The notes beneath the pieces are model-generated. The model was given only the letters and a program-made list of their open reading frames with translations. It did no database searches and was not told the origin of the DNA. A program made the position numbers and the translations under genes. Positions 36,604-44,077 of a DNA stretch of 64,000 nt are shown here, piece by piece (the first letter of the stretch is position 1; the number at the start of each line of letters is the position of its first letter). The stretch spans positions 62,001-126,000 of the forward strand of contig NZ_JAJLQZ010000005.1 in the NCBI RefSeq assembly GCF_020991375.1. Reading direction: 5' to 3'. This DNA comes from Glycomyces amatae. Its GTDB lineage: Bacteria; Actinomycetota; Actinomycetes; Mycobacteriales; Micromonosporaceae.

Positions 36604-36672
36604 ATGACAGCGAACCACACCACCTTCGGCGGGGCCGCAGGCCACGGTGCACCGCAGCTGCGAGGCCGGTAG
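36604..36672 (+). CDS. Possible 22-residue leader peptide
   Basis: A 22-codon frame starts with ATG and has GGAG 7 nt upstream, the best ribosome binding site in this leader. It ends 14 nt before the ATG at 36686. The peptide begins MTANHTTFGG and is rich in Gly, His and Thr. It may be a translated leader coupling or attenuating the downstream gene, or a small protein in its own right. No homologue is recognised. Confidence 0.4.
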   Translation: MTANHTTFGGAAGHGAPQLRGR

Positions 36673-36685
36673 CCGGACTTCGCAG

Positions 36686-38341
36686 ATGACCACCCACAAC
36701 CCGCCCTCCCCGCAGTTCAGGCTGGCGGGGCCGGCCGAGGCCCGCGGGAACCTCACCACCTGGCACGTGTGCGTTCGCACGTACCTGGACCCCGACCTCC
36801 GGGACTTCGTCCTCAACGACGTCTACGAGCCCCTGGGGAAGCCGCTCGCCCCCGACCCGGCCATCGACTCGATGCTCGTGGTGGGCCACGGCAAGCGCGC
36901 GCGAATGATCAACTTCGGCGTCATGATGACGCTGGTCGCGCTCGCCGCGGTCCTCCTCTCCCTCGAGTCCCCGCTGAACCGGGTGCTCCTGGCCGGCTGC
37001 TTCCTGCTCTGGCTGTCGCTGGCGGGCATCGCCCACCGGCCCTCGGCCGCGCCCTCGCTGAGGATGGAGAGCTACACGGCCGCGGCGTACCTCCTCAACC
37101 CGCTGCTGTTCAAGTGGCTCTTCTGGGGAGCGGTCGCGTCGCTCGCGTTCGGAACGGTCGCCGGTCTCGCCTCCGGCAACACCCTGTGGTGGCGCGTCCC
37201 TCTCGAACTCACGGCGCTCGGGCTGGTCAGCGCCGCAGGCGGGCTCATCCGGGCCGGATGCATCGCGGCGATCCCGAAGCAGAAGCAGCCGAGGGGCATC
37301 CGCGGTCCTCGCCACAGGCGGATGGCGTCGAGCCAGGACGCCGAGGTGGTGACCTACAGCGGGAACAAGCTGGCCCTCGTCGGATTCGGCGAGATCGGCG
37401 CGCTCCGCCAGATCCCCGTGCCGCTGGCGGCGCCGAGGGGCGCCTCCTCGCCCGAGGAGATCGACCTGGAACTGGTGATGAAGGAGTTGTGGGCGCAGAC
37501 CGAGGCGCTGGCCGTGAAGCCGGAGGAAGGGGAGGAGGCGCCTCGCGGGCTCGCCTTGCTGACGGTGTTCAACCAGGTGTTCGTCAAGGACTCGGCGACC
37601 CGTGAACCCGTCTCGCTCATCGAGGAGCTCAACATTCGCGGGCGGGGGTACGAGTCGTTCTCGGAGATCCTGAAGGATCGGGTGCTCTCGGTCAGGCCCT
37701 ACCTGCGCATCCAAGTCATCCAAGGGGAAGGCGAACTCGTCACGAACCTGTTCGTTCGCGTCGAGCAGCGGGCCGGCGTGCTGGTGGTCGAGTTGGTGCC
37801 CTGCCGCCTGCTGCCGACGCTGGAGTGCTTCAAGCTGTTCGAGACGGGCGATCTCCGGCGGGCCCCGTTCATGTGCCGCGCCGGGGCCGTGGGGTTCGGG
37901 ACCATGCCCCTGGCCGTGTTCCAGGCGCCGTTCAGCGCGGGCAAGACCCTGGGGCGGTGGTCGATGCGCGGGAAGCGCCGGTTCGACCAGTGGTGGGAGT
38001 TGCAGCCCGGAGGGCGCGCGACGAACGCCGGCATCCGGCAGGAGAGCTCCGGGAAGCCGGAGAACAGCCCCAACGAGGCGGCGGACGCCGCGTTCATGGA
38101 GCTCGTCCTGGTGCACCACTGCCTGAAGACCTTGCGCGACTACTTGAGGGGGAAGATCGACGTGGGACCGCTGGAGGCCGCGATGGGGATCGCGCCCGGC
38201 CGGCCGGAGTACCAGATCGTCAACAACGGGGGGAGCGTCTCGATCGGGACGGTGGGAGCCAATGGCCAGACCATCGCGGGTGCGATCGGCAGTGGCAGCA
38301 AGGGCTTCGTGGGCAAGTTGAAAGAGCTGCTCAAGCCCTGA
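36686..38341 (+). CDS. Unrecognised four-helix membrane protein with glycine-rich tail
   Basis: 551 residues from the ATG at 36686 (an in-frame GTG at 36647 would add 13). A short N-terminal segment contains WHVCVRTYLDPDLRDFVLNDVY. Four hydrophobic helices follow in two pairs: about 78-115 and about 145-200. A large soluble C-terminal part of about 340 residues has strand-rich segments (LRIQVIQGEGELVTNLFVRVEQ) and a tryptophan pair (FDQWWELQ). The last 40 residues change character: NNGGSVSIGTVGANGQTIAG, then Gly/Ser-rich, then a basic helix GFVGKLKELLKP. I recognise no enzyme motif. Transcribed alone from the consensus promoter and operator at 36444-36507. Function unknown. Confidence 0.7.
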   Translation: MTTHNPPSPQFRLAGPAEARGNLTTWHVCVRTYLDPDLRDFVLNDVYEPLGKPLAPDPAIDSMLVVGHGKRARMINFGVMMTLVALAAVLLSLESPLNRVLLAGCFLLWLSLAGIAHRPSAAPSLRMESYTAAAYLLNPLLFKWLFWGAVASLAFGTVAGLASGNTLWWRVPLELTALGLVSAAGGLIRAGCIAAIPKQKQPRGIRGPRHRRMASSQDAEVVTYSGNKLALVGFGEIGALRQIPVPLAAPRGASSPEEIDLELVMKELWAQTEALAVKPEEGEEAPRGLALLTVFNQVFVKDSATREPVSLIEELNIRGRGYESFSEILKDRVLSVRPYLRIQVIQGEGELVTNLFVRVEQRAGVLVVELVPCRLLPTLECFKLFETGDLRRAPFMCRAGAVGFGTMPLAVFQAPFSAGKTLGRWSMRGKRRFDQWWELQPGGRATNAGIRQESSGKPENSPNEAADAAFMELVLVHHCLKTLRDYLRGKIDVGPLEAAMGIAPGRPEYQIVNNGGSVSIGTVGANGQTIAGAIGSGSKGFVGKLKELLKP

Positions 38342-38408
38342 ACCGGCGAGGGGAGTCGCGGTTCGGGAAGCGCTTGAGAAGGAGCGGGAGAGACGGTCCG
38401 ACGAAGAA

Positions 38409-38432
38409 GCGGCCCCGCGAACGCGGGGCCGC
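38409..38432. terminator. Hairpin between convergent genes
   Basis: GCGGCCCCGC with its complement, 10-bp stem and 4-nt loop. It serves the membrane protein (plus) and the MarR/DUF397 pair (minus). Confidence 0.7.
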
Positions 38433-38459
38433 CTGAAGCGTCGCCGGGGGACCGGAGCG

Positions 38460-38579
38460 TCAGCCCGCGGTGTGGAGCAGGGCCGAGAAGTCCTCAGGAG
38501 ACAGGTCGAACACGGGGGACTCCGCGGAGAGTTCGGAGTCCCGCAGGTGGAAGCCGTCCTCGGCGCCGTTCGGGCTCAT
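38460..38579 (-). CDS. Short DUF397-like protein, C-terminal half only
   Basis: A 39-residue frame too short for usual gene callers. GFHLRDSELSAESPVF followed by DLSPEDFSALL matches the second half of DUF397 proteins (consensus, from memory: V-x-V-R-D-S-x(n)-G-P-x-L-x-F-x-P-x-E-W-x-x-F). Its ATG overlaps the stop of the MarR gene (ATGA), so it would be translationally coupled. The usual N-terminal half with the W-x-K-S-S motif is missing, so it is either a minimal relative or a remnant. DUF397 proteins normally partner an Xre regulator, not a MarR regulator. Confidence 0.5.
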   Translation of the reverse strand: MSPNGAEDGFHLRDSELSAESPVFDLSPEDFSALLHTAG

Positions 38580-39043
38580 GCGCTCGGGGATGCGTGGTCG
38601 GCGTCTGTGTCGACGATTTCGGCGAGGGCGGTAGTGATCGATTGGACGCGTTCGGGTCCGGTGATCGCGCCCCAGTGGGCTTGGAGGTCGGCGAAGAAGG
38701 CTTCGCCGGTCTCGGCGGCGTGGATTCCTCGTTCGGCGTAGACGACGACGCGTCCCCGCCTGTCATCGGGGTCGGGGATGCGGCGGATGTAGCCGCGCTG
38801 CTCCAGGTGGCCCACCAGCTCGCTCATGGCCTGCGGTGTGATCCCGGCCCGGCGGGCGAGCAGGGTGGGGCGGGTGCCGTCGCAGTCCATGAGCCGCAGG
38901 ACGTTCAGCACGTGGGTGGGGCGCAGATCGTCGTAGCCTGCCGCCACGAGATGGCGGTGGAGCCCGTCGATGACCAGGTCGAAGGCCTGAATGACCAGTT
39001 GCGGCGCCAGCATCGCACGCGGACTTGCGTTTACTTCGGGCAC
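38576..39043 (-). CDS. MarR-family transcriptional regulator
   Basis: A 155-residue winged-helix regulator. LRPTHVLNVLRLMDCDGTRPTLLARRAGI-TPQAMSELVGHLEQRG is the helix-turn-helix, and IRRIPDPDDRRGRVVVYAERG is the DNA-contacting wing with the D-x-R-D/G-x-R signature. GTG at 39043 is preceded by AAGGAGAGG. The ligand and target are unknown, but a 6-bp inverted repeat spans its own start region, which suggests self-repression and control of the divergent small membrane protein. Confidence 0.88.
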   Translation of the reverse strand: MPEVNASPRAMLAPQLVIQAFDLVIDGLHRHLVAAGYDDLRPTHVLNVLRLMDCDGTRPTLLARRAGITPQAMSELVGHLEQRGYIRRIPDPDDRRGRVVVYAERGIHAAETGEAFFADLQAHWGAITGPERVQSITTALAEIVDTDADHASPSA

Positions 39044-39067
39044 CTTATAACCTCTCCTTCTAAGGTT
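39042..39067. promoter_or_regulatory. Inverted repeats over the MarR start, candidate operator
   Basis: ACCTTA (39042-39047) and TAAGGT (39061-39066) form a 6-bp inverted repeat with a 13-nt spacer, and AACCT/AGGTT form an inner one. They cover the ribosome binding site and start of the MarR gene. Confidence 0.45.
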
Positions 39068-39208
39068 TCCTGAATATTTGCAGTCTAGCGGAACGGACCA
39101 CATGCAGCACCGCAGTCGCCCCGGGCCGATCGCCCGCCCCACGGCCGCAGGCCCTCCGGTACCGGCCGGAGCCGACCCCCACGCGCAGCGAGCACCAGGA
39201 GCACCGCA

Positions 39209-39478
39209 ATGACCTGGCGCAGTGCCGCACGAGTGATCGTCGGCCTCGTCCTGATGCTCCTCGGTCTGCTGTGGGCACTTCAGGGCGCCGATCTGGTGCG
39301 GATCGAGCCGATCCTGTGCGTTGCCGACTGCGAGCCGGTCACCGGCGGCTCGACCGGATGGCTGATCGCCGGCGTCGCGAGCGCATTGATCGGGCTGACC
39401 GTGGCCGCAGCGCCATGGCGACGACGCCGAGGCGGCCGCCGCGGGACGCGTCCGCAGCCCAGTCTCGGGCGCCCTTGA
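39209..39478 (+). CDS. Small two-helix membrane protein
   Basis: 89 residues. The first hydrophobic helix (VIVGLVLMLLGLLWALQGADLV) is followed by an outward loop with two cysteines (ILCVADCEPVTGGS), a second helix (WLIAGVASALIGLTVAAA), and a basic tail. This small family is seen in many actinomycetes without known function. GGAG lies 7 nt before the ATG. It diverges from the MarR gene. Its last codons abut the transposase remnant, so the true C terminus may have been altered. Confidence 0.7.
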   Translation: MTWRSAARVIVGLVLMLLGLLWALQGADLVRIEPILCVADCEPVTGGSTGWLIAGVASALIGLTVAAAPWRRRRGGRRGTRPQPSLGRP

Positions 39479-39850
39479 TGTCGGGCACGTTCCCCGCCGT
39501 CGTGAGGGTCGCGAGCGGGGTACCGGCCGAGTCGCAGGCGATGTGGTGCTTCGAGCCGGCCCGGCCGTGGTCCACCGGCGAAGGACCGGTCCCCTCGCCT
39601 CTTTCCGGCCCGAACATGGGAGCCGTCAAGACCGACCGCGGGCCAGTCAATTGCCCCGAGCGCACGGAGTTCGGAGAGCAAACACTGATGCAAGGCCTCC
39701 CAGGCGCCCGTCTGGCGCCAATGGCGAAAGCGCCGCCAGCAGGCGACGCCCGATCCGAAGCCGAGCTCGGGAGGAAGATGCCTTCAGCCGATGCCGGTGC
39801 ACAACGCCAATAGGACGCCCTGCATGCACTTGCGGTCACTGAGCGGAACC
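39479..39850 (-). pseudogene. IS5-type transposase remnant
   Basis: Read on the minus strand this contains GVLLALCTGIG, a stop where tryptophan is expected, RHLPPELGFGSGVACWRRFRHW, then AIDWPAVGLDGSHVRA (a DDE strand). After a frameshift it continues with TGPSPVDHGRAGSKHHIACD. These are successive blocks of an IS5-group transposase. The C-terminal third is absent. No terminal inverted repeats or target duplication could be located. A dead fragment. Confidence 0.75.
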
Positions 39851-39884
39851 GGACCGCGCCAGGCCGATGCGCCGGCGGCGGCCC

Positions 39885-40412
39885 CCACGCCGCCTACGCC
39901 GGGGCGCTCGAACGGCTCCGCAAGGGCGGCAAGCCCAAAGACCTCGCGTTCATCGAGGTGATCGGCCCCGACGCCACGGCCTGGAGCGTCGCGGAGTACT
40001 CCCGGTTCAACCAGCTCGCGGTCATGTCCGACCCCCTCACCCTGGCCACCATGAAGACCGTCGTCATGCGCTCGCTCTGGTCCGACCCCAGGGCACCCTC
40101 GCCGGCATCCCCCGCCACATCAAGTCCATGGGCTTCGCCGAACAGGTCGGCCCCGAGGCCATGGTGATCGACGAGTACACCGAAGGGACCGTCTTCGACC
40201 TGCCGTTCTTCATCTTCCAAGGCGACCAGGACGCCATCACCCCGCCCGAACCCGCCCGTCGCTTCTACGAGTCGGTCACGGCCCCGCACAAGGAGTTCGC
40301 CCTCATCGCAGACGCCAGCCACTTCGCCGCCTACCGCCGCCCCGAGCAGTTCCTCGACCTCCTGCTCACCAAGGTCCTCCCCGCCGTCGAACCCGCACGC
40401 CAGCAGCACTGA
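39885..40412 (+). pseudogene. Alpha/beta hydrolase pseudogene (proline iminopeptidase-like)
   Basis: Only the C-terminal half of an alpha/beta hydrolase is left. Frame one reads AYAGALERLRKGGKPKDLAF and WSVAEYSRFNQLAVM. After a frameshift near 40085-40095 a second frame reads GIPRHIKSMGFAEQVG and FFIFQGDQDAITP (strand with the acid residue), then IADASHFAAYRRPEQFLDLLL with the catalytic histidine. The N-terminal part with the nucleophile is gone, cut off where the transposase remnant begins. The nearest family is proline iminopeptidase-like hydrolases. Confidence 0.75.
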
Positions 40413-40486
40413 GGCCGACGCCCAGGACCCGAGCACCGACCGCTCTCCGGGCCTTCGACATAAGAGAACGGCCCTGGGCACCCTCC

Positions 40487-40650
40487 TGGCCCGACCGGGT
40501 CCTGCTCGTGACCGCCTACTGGCGGACCGACCCGACCCTCCGACAGCTCGCACCACGACCGCCGGTGTCGGCCGAGCCGGGTCGAGGTCTCGATGCCGTG
40601 CTGCGCGATCCGGTCGGTGATATCGGACCGGGCACGGTGCTCCTTGTCGC
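40487..40650. pseudogene. Two fused transposase fragments in opposite orientation
   Basis: On the plus strand, 40487-40552 encodes WPDRVLLVTAYWRTDPTLRQ, the N-terminal helix-turn-helix block of a transposase. Directly after it, on the minus strand (about 40640-40565), ITDRIAQHGIETSTRLGRHR matches the C-terminal block of an IS5-type transposase just before the usual WVVER. Both are too short to be functional. They show repeated insertion and deletion at this locus. The rest of the 272 bp between the hydrolase remnant and the next gene shows nothing else. Confidence 0.55.
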
Positions 40651-40684
40651 TCAGGGGATTTCGTGACTGCTGCGCCTGCGCTGG

Positions 40685-41563
40685 TTATTCGGCTCCCGGT
40701 GCGGGAGGAATCGTGTCGAGCAGCGCCCTGGTCGCCTCGGCGAGTCGTTCGGCGTCGGCGGGGTCGAGCGTTCGCAGCGTCAGAGGCAGGGAGGTGCCGC
40801 GGTCGATCGCCACGAGGGGGACCGGCGGTGGGCTGTCGATGAACCCGTGAACGGGTGCGATGGACTGCTCGACCGGGCGCGCGGCCACCTTGGCCGCTGC
40901 GCGGATGAACAGGCGGGCCGCCGTCGGCAAGGGGCTGAGGTCGCCGCTCTTGGTGAAGCCGGGATGGTAGAGGACGTATCGGATGGGGTTGTGCGGCTGG
41001 GCGGCGTAGGCGACGCCGAGCAGGTCGTTGGCGCGGCCGGCCTGGAGCTGGGCGCCGATCGTGCTGTATTTGCGCTCGAGCTGGAGGTCGCCCCAGGAAA
41101 CCGCGCCCTTGGTCATGCCGACGCCGGCGACGTTGACGATCACCGGGGCCCGGCTGCGGCGCAGCTGCGGCGAGAGTCCATGGCTGAGCAGGTAGCGGCT
41201 GAGGTAGTACAGCGCGAAGGTGCGTTCGAGCCCTTCCGGGGTCGTGGCGCGCTTGGGCGATTGCCGGTTCGCGAACAGGCACAGGGCGTCGATGGCCTCA
41301 TGGCGTGCGCCGATCTGGCGGATCGCCTGTCGTGTGGCCGCGACGCTGGACAGGTCGGCCTGGAGGAACCGCACCCGGTCGGCGACGCCGATTCGGTCGG
41401 CCTCGTCGATCAGGTGCCGCCCTTTGGCGGGATTGCTGCCGAGTGCGACGACCCGGTCGCCGCGTTCGGCACGGGCGAGGGCCAGAGCGCGCCCCATCCC
41501 GTCGGTGCCGCCGCTGATGACGATCACGGCGGGCTTGCGAGTGTTCGGTTCCTGGACAGGCAT
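40685..41563 (-). CDS. Short-chain dehydrogenase/reductase-like protein
   Basis: A 292-residue Rossmann-fold protein. The nucleotide-binding turn reads SGGTDGMG, and an FLQADLS motif and the substrate-side strand APVIVNVAGVG are present. The usual N-N-A-G is replaced (ALCLFANRQ), and the expected Tyr-x-x-x-Lys is not recognisable where QLQAGRANDLLG stands. It may be a noncatalytic or atypical SDR. AGGAAG precedes the ATG. It diverges from the HxlR regulator across 78 bp containing repeated sites, so it is the likely regulated target. Confidence 0.8.
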   Translation of the reverse strand: MPVQEPNTRKPAVIVISGGTDGMGRALALARAERGDRVVALGSNPAKGRHLIDEADRIGVADRVRFLQADLSSVAATRQAIRQIGARHEAIDALCLFANRQSPKRATTPEGLERTFALYYLSRYLLSHGLSPQLRRSRAPVIVNVAGVGMTKGAVSWGDLQLERKYSTIGAQLQAGRANDLLGVAYAAQPHNPIRYVLYHPGFTKSGDLSPLPTAARLFIRAAAKVAARPVEQSIAPVHGFIDSPPPVPLVAIDRGTSLPLTLRTLDPADAERLAEATRALLDTIPPAPGAE

Positions 41564-41581
41564 GTGCGACTTCCTCAGGCA

Positions 41582-41614
41582 GTTACTTTCAGTAAGCACT
41601 ACTATCTTCAGTAA
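41582..41614. promoter_or_regulatory. Repeated sites between SDR and HxlR genes
   Basis: TTCAGTAA occurs twice, at 41588 and 41607, 19 bp apart (about two helical turns). The first is part of TTACT-3 nt-AGTAA (41583-41595). GTTACT (41582-41587) and AGTAAC (41610-41615) also form an outer inverted repeat. A likely HxlR binding region. Confidence 0.5.
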
Positions 41615-41641
41615 CCGCATTCGAGCGCGCAAGGAGGCACT

Positions 41642-42097
41642 TTGCAGTCTGATGCGCACATGCATGTGCCTTCCATGGTCAGCGCGCCCCTGCCCGACCC
41701 GGTGCCGGCCGAGGAATACGAACAGTGCCCGGTCACCGACGTCCTTCGCCGGGTCGGCGACAAATGGTCGGTCCTGGTGGTCGTGCTGCTGGGCAGGCGC
41801 CCGCATCGCTTCAACGAGCTCCACCGCGGGATCGCGACCATCAGCCAACGCATGCTGACCCGCACGCTCCGCGGGCTGGAGACCGACGGCCTGGTCCATC
41901 GCGAGGTGTTCCCCACCAATCCGCCCAGCGTCGAGTACCGTCTCACACGGCTCGGACAGAGCCTGCTCGTACCGCTGTCGGCCCTCGCCGACTGGGCCGT
42001 GGAGCACCGAACCGAGATCGCGGCCGCGCGATCGGCGCACGCCCTCGACCGCGAACATGACATCACGGCCATCGCAAAAGATGAACAAGCAACGTGA
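41642..42097 (+). CDS. HxlR-family transcriptional regulator
   Basis: A 151-residue winged-helix regulator with the HxlR signature: a single cysteine near the N terminus in EQCPVTDVLRRVGDKWSVLVVV, then FNELHRGIATISQRMLTRTLRGLETDGL and the wing VEYRLTRLGQSLL. The single cysteine suits redox or aldehyde sensing in this family. The TTG at 41642 is used because AAGGAGG is 4-5 nt upstream; ATG at 41660 is a possible alternative. It likely controls the divergent SDR-like gene. Confidence 0.88.
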   Translation: MQSDAHMHVPSMVSAPLPDPVPAEEYEQCPVTDVLRRVGDKWSVLVVVLLGRRPHRFNELHRGIATISQRMLTRTLRGLETDGLVHREVFPTNPPSVEYRLTRLGQSLLVPLSALADWAVEHRTEIAAARSAHALDREHDITAIAKDEQAT

Positions 42098-42165
42098 TTA
42101 TCGAAAAGGCATCATATCGGTCACCGACTCAACTCGCCCATGCCCTGCATGTTGCCGTCGAGGAT

Positions 42166-42185
42166 CCCGAGGCCTCCGCCTCGGG
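42166..42185. terminator. Hairpin between HxlR and the secreted protein
   Basis: CCCGAGGC-4 nt-GCCTCGGG, an 8-bp stem between convergent genes. Confidence 0.55.
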
Positions 42186-42211
42186 GCCCTCGACGCGTCG
42201 CGGGAGCGGCG

Positions 42212-42535
42212 TCACTCGATTCCGAGCCACAGTTCGTAGACGACGCGGTTGTTGCGTTCCGCCGTCCGGCACTGATAGAGATAGCCTTCGTCCTCGTACA
42301 CCTCGCCTTTCGTCAGGCAGTCGATGCGGCGGACGAAGAAGTCCTCGTAGAACCAGTGCACCTGGGCCGTGTATTCGCCGGTGACGGACGAGGACGTCTC
42401 GGCCCGGTCGGCGCCGGGGGCTGCCGAAGCGGTGCCGGCGACGGCGACTCCCGCGAGGGACGCCGCCATAGCGAGTCCGGCGAGCGTCGCCGAGACCCTT
42501 CGGATGTTGCCTTTGAGGAGACTGTTGAGGGACAT
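42212..42535 (-). CDS. Small secreted protein with two cysteines
   Basis: 107 residues. A clear signal peptide (basic start KGNIRR, hydrophobic core, TASAA cleavage site near residue 38) is followed by a mature part of about 68 residues. This ends HWFYEDFFVRRIDCLTKG, then YLYQCRTAERNN and VYELWLGIE, with two cysteines likely to form a disulfide. It resembles the small beta-rich secreted proteins of actinomycetes whose roles are mostly unknown. GGAAGG precedes the ATG. No neighbour gives a clear functional link. Confidence 0.75.
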   Translation of the reverse strand: MSLNSLLKGNIRRVSATLAGLAMAASLAGVAVAGTASAAPGADRAETSSSVTGEYTAQVHWFYEDFFVRRIDCLTKGEVYEDEGYLYQCRTAERNNRVVYELWLGIE

Positions 42536-43116
42536 CGTGTTCCTTCCGCCGCAATCGTCGTGCAATCCGTTTCCCCCGGAGGAGGACCGAGTTCGGGACT
42601 CGGCCGACCGCCCGGGGCGGGACGACCGAGAAGGGTCGTCGCCACAGCGATCAGTCTGGCGGCGGGGGCGCGGCCGGAACAAGGCCGGACACCGGCAAGA
42701 CAGGGGCAGGACGGGGAGACCCGCTCGAACCGCTCTTGCGCGCCAGCGGCCTGTGCCAGGGTGAACCATATGGGGGCGGCGCCGGGGATCAGATCGACGC
42801 CGATGATCGCCACGGGCAATACGACCGCGATGACGCGCAGGCGCCCGTAAGCGGATCGGGATCCTCGTGCCGCTGCGGTGGTCAGCAGTGGACAATCCCG
42901 GCGCCGGCGAGGCTCAGCGGTGAGCGGATCCACTCGAATGAGGTGGTCGCATGCCCGGTGGCCCAGACTCCGGCGACCGCGGCCAGAGCGGCGGCGCCCC
43001 TCGCTCCGACTGGCGCACGAGGCGGTCGAACCGGCGGCACGAGTCCGGAGGAGGGCTCTGTCCAAGACTGCTGCGAGGCCGTCTGCGCCTTTGCCGCACC
43101 GGTGGCGACCGGTCTT
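42536..43116. other. Non-coding or decayed stretch
   Basis: About 580 bp without a gene I can support. Two short minus-strand segments look like fragments of membrane proteins (VLPVAIIGVDLIPGAAPIWF near 42780-42840, and a Gly/Ala-rich piece near 42900-43010). They are in different frames, lack start sites and are not continuous, so they are best read as decay. Confidence 0.5.
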
Positions 43117-43989
43117 CTAGTCGGCGAGTTGCCCGCACAGCGCCCAGATCGTGTCGCGGGTGCGTTCGTCGAGCACGGCGTCGGGCCATGGGGTGGCCCG
43201 CGACCGGGTGTTGAAGTAGGTCTGGTGGACGCCCTCGACGTGCGGGCTGGCGGCGAGGTGGACGCTGGATCGCGATGCCTTGACCACCGCCCGGTGTCCG
43301 TACAGGACGGGCATCGCGAGCCGCAGGAGCGGCACGATCGGCCGCGCCGGCGCCGGGTAGGCCCCGGTCGTCAGGCTCTGGTTCATCGAGGTGTAGGCGT
43401 GGCCCGGATAGGCCACGTTGAGGGTCACCCCGGTGCCGGTCAGGTGCTCGGCGAAGGTGTAGCTCATGGCCATCAGCGCCAGCTTGGTCTGGTTGTAGTG
43501 CGACAGGCCCACGAAGGCCCGCTCGCCTTGCAGGTTGTCCACGTCGATCCGCCCGCGCGGCACGCCCCCGGTGATGTTGACGACCCGGGCCGCTCGCGCG
43601 CGGGCGAGCGCCGGTCGCAGGAGCCGGGTGAGGGTGTACGGCGCGATGACGTTGGCGGCGAAGGTGGTCTCGACGCCGTCCTCGGTCAGTTCCCGCCGCT
43701 CCATGGTCACGCCGGCGTTGTTGACGAGCACGTCGAGCGTGTCGTGGCGGGCGGTGACGGCTTCGGCGAGCCGGTGCAGGTCGCCGCGGCGGGTCACATC
43801 GGCGGTGAGGGCGCTGATCTCGTCGTTGCCGGTGTCGGTGCGGAGTTCGGCGGCGGCCGCCCGGGCGCGGTCGGCGTCGCGCCCGACGAGCACGACGCGC
43901 GCGCCCAGCCGCGCCAGTCCTCGTGCGGTCTCCTTGCCGATGCCGCCGGTGCTGCCGGTCACTAGGACGGTCTTGCCGTGCAGGGTCAT
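43117..43989 (-). CDS. Short-chain dehydrogenase/reductase
   Basis: A 290-residue classical/extended-type SDR. Cofactor motif TGSTGGIGKETA near residue 11, an arginine after strand 2 (VGRDADRAR) that favours NADPH, NNAGV, the catalytic serine in NITGG, and the catalytic YNQTK. It resembles retinol-dehydrogenase-like SDRs. It diverges from a TetR regulator whose operator lies in the shared 88-bp promoter region, so it is presumably the regulated target. GGAGG precedes the ATG. Confidence 0.92.
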   Translation of the reverse strand: MTLHGKTVLVTGSTGGIGKETARGLARLGARVVLVGRDADRARAAAAELRTDTGNDEISALTADVTRRGDLHRLAEAVTARHDTLDVLVNNAGVTMERRELTEDGVETTFAANVIAPYTLTRLLRPALARARAARVVNITGGVPRGRIDVDNLQGERAFVGLSHYNQTKLALMAMSYTFAEHLTGTGVTLNVAYPGHAYTSMNQSLTTGAYPAPARPIVPLLRLAMPVLYGHRAVVKASRSSVHLAASPHVEGVHQTYFNTRSRATPWPDAVLDERTRDTIWALCGQLAD

Positions 43990-44041
43990 GAGTCGCCTCC
44001 TTGCGTCGGGTCTTCCTCGACTTTACGACATTCAATGAAAC

Positions 44042-44070
44042 TTGTGACACCTGGTGTCATGAAGTAGACT
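44042..44070 (+). promoter_or_regulatory. TetR promoter with embedded operator
   Basis: TTGTGA (44042-44047), 17 nt, then TAGACT (44065-44070). The ATG follows after 7 nt, so the transcript would be leaderless or nearly so. The perfect palindrome TGACAC-CTG-GTGTCA (44045-44059) fills the -35/-10 spacer, where a bound repressor would block polymerase on both divergent genes. Confidence 0.72.
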
Positions 44071-44077
44071 GGAGTGC

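Noticed and set aside
36604-36686. In-frame GTG at 36647 as start of the membrane protein
   Set aside because: It lies inside the leader frame with no ribosome binding site; ATG at 36686 is slightly better supported, though not certain.
39894-41282. Large minus-strand frame spanning the hydrolase remnant and SDR
   Set aside because: It crosses unrelated elements in the wrong frame of the SDR and shows no family motif.
42730-43065. Possible membrane or secreted protein pieces on the minus strand
   Set aside because: Short hydrophobic segments in different frames without starts; treated as decay rather than a gene.
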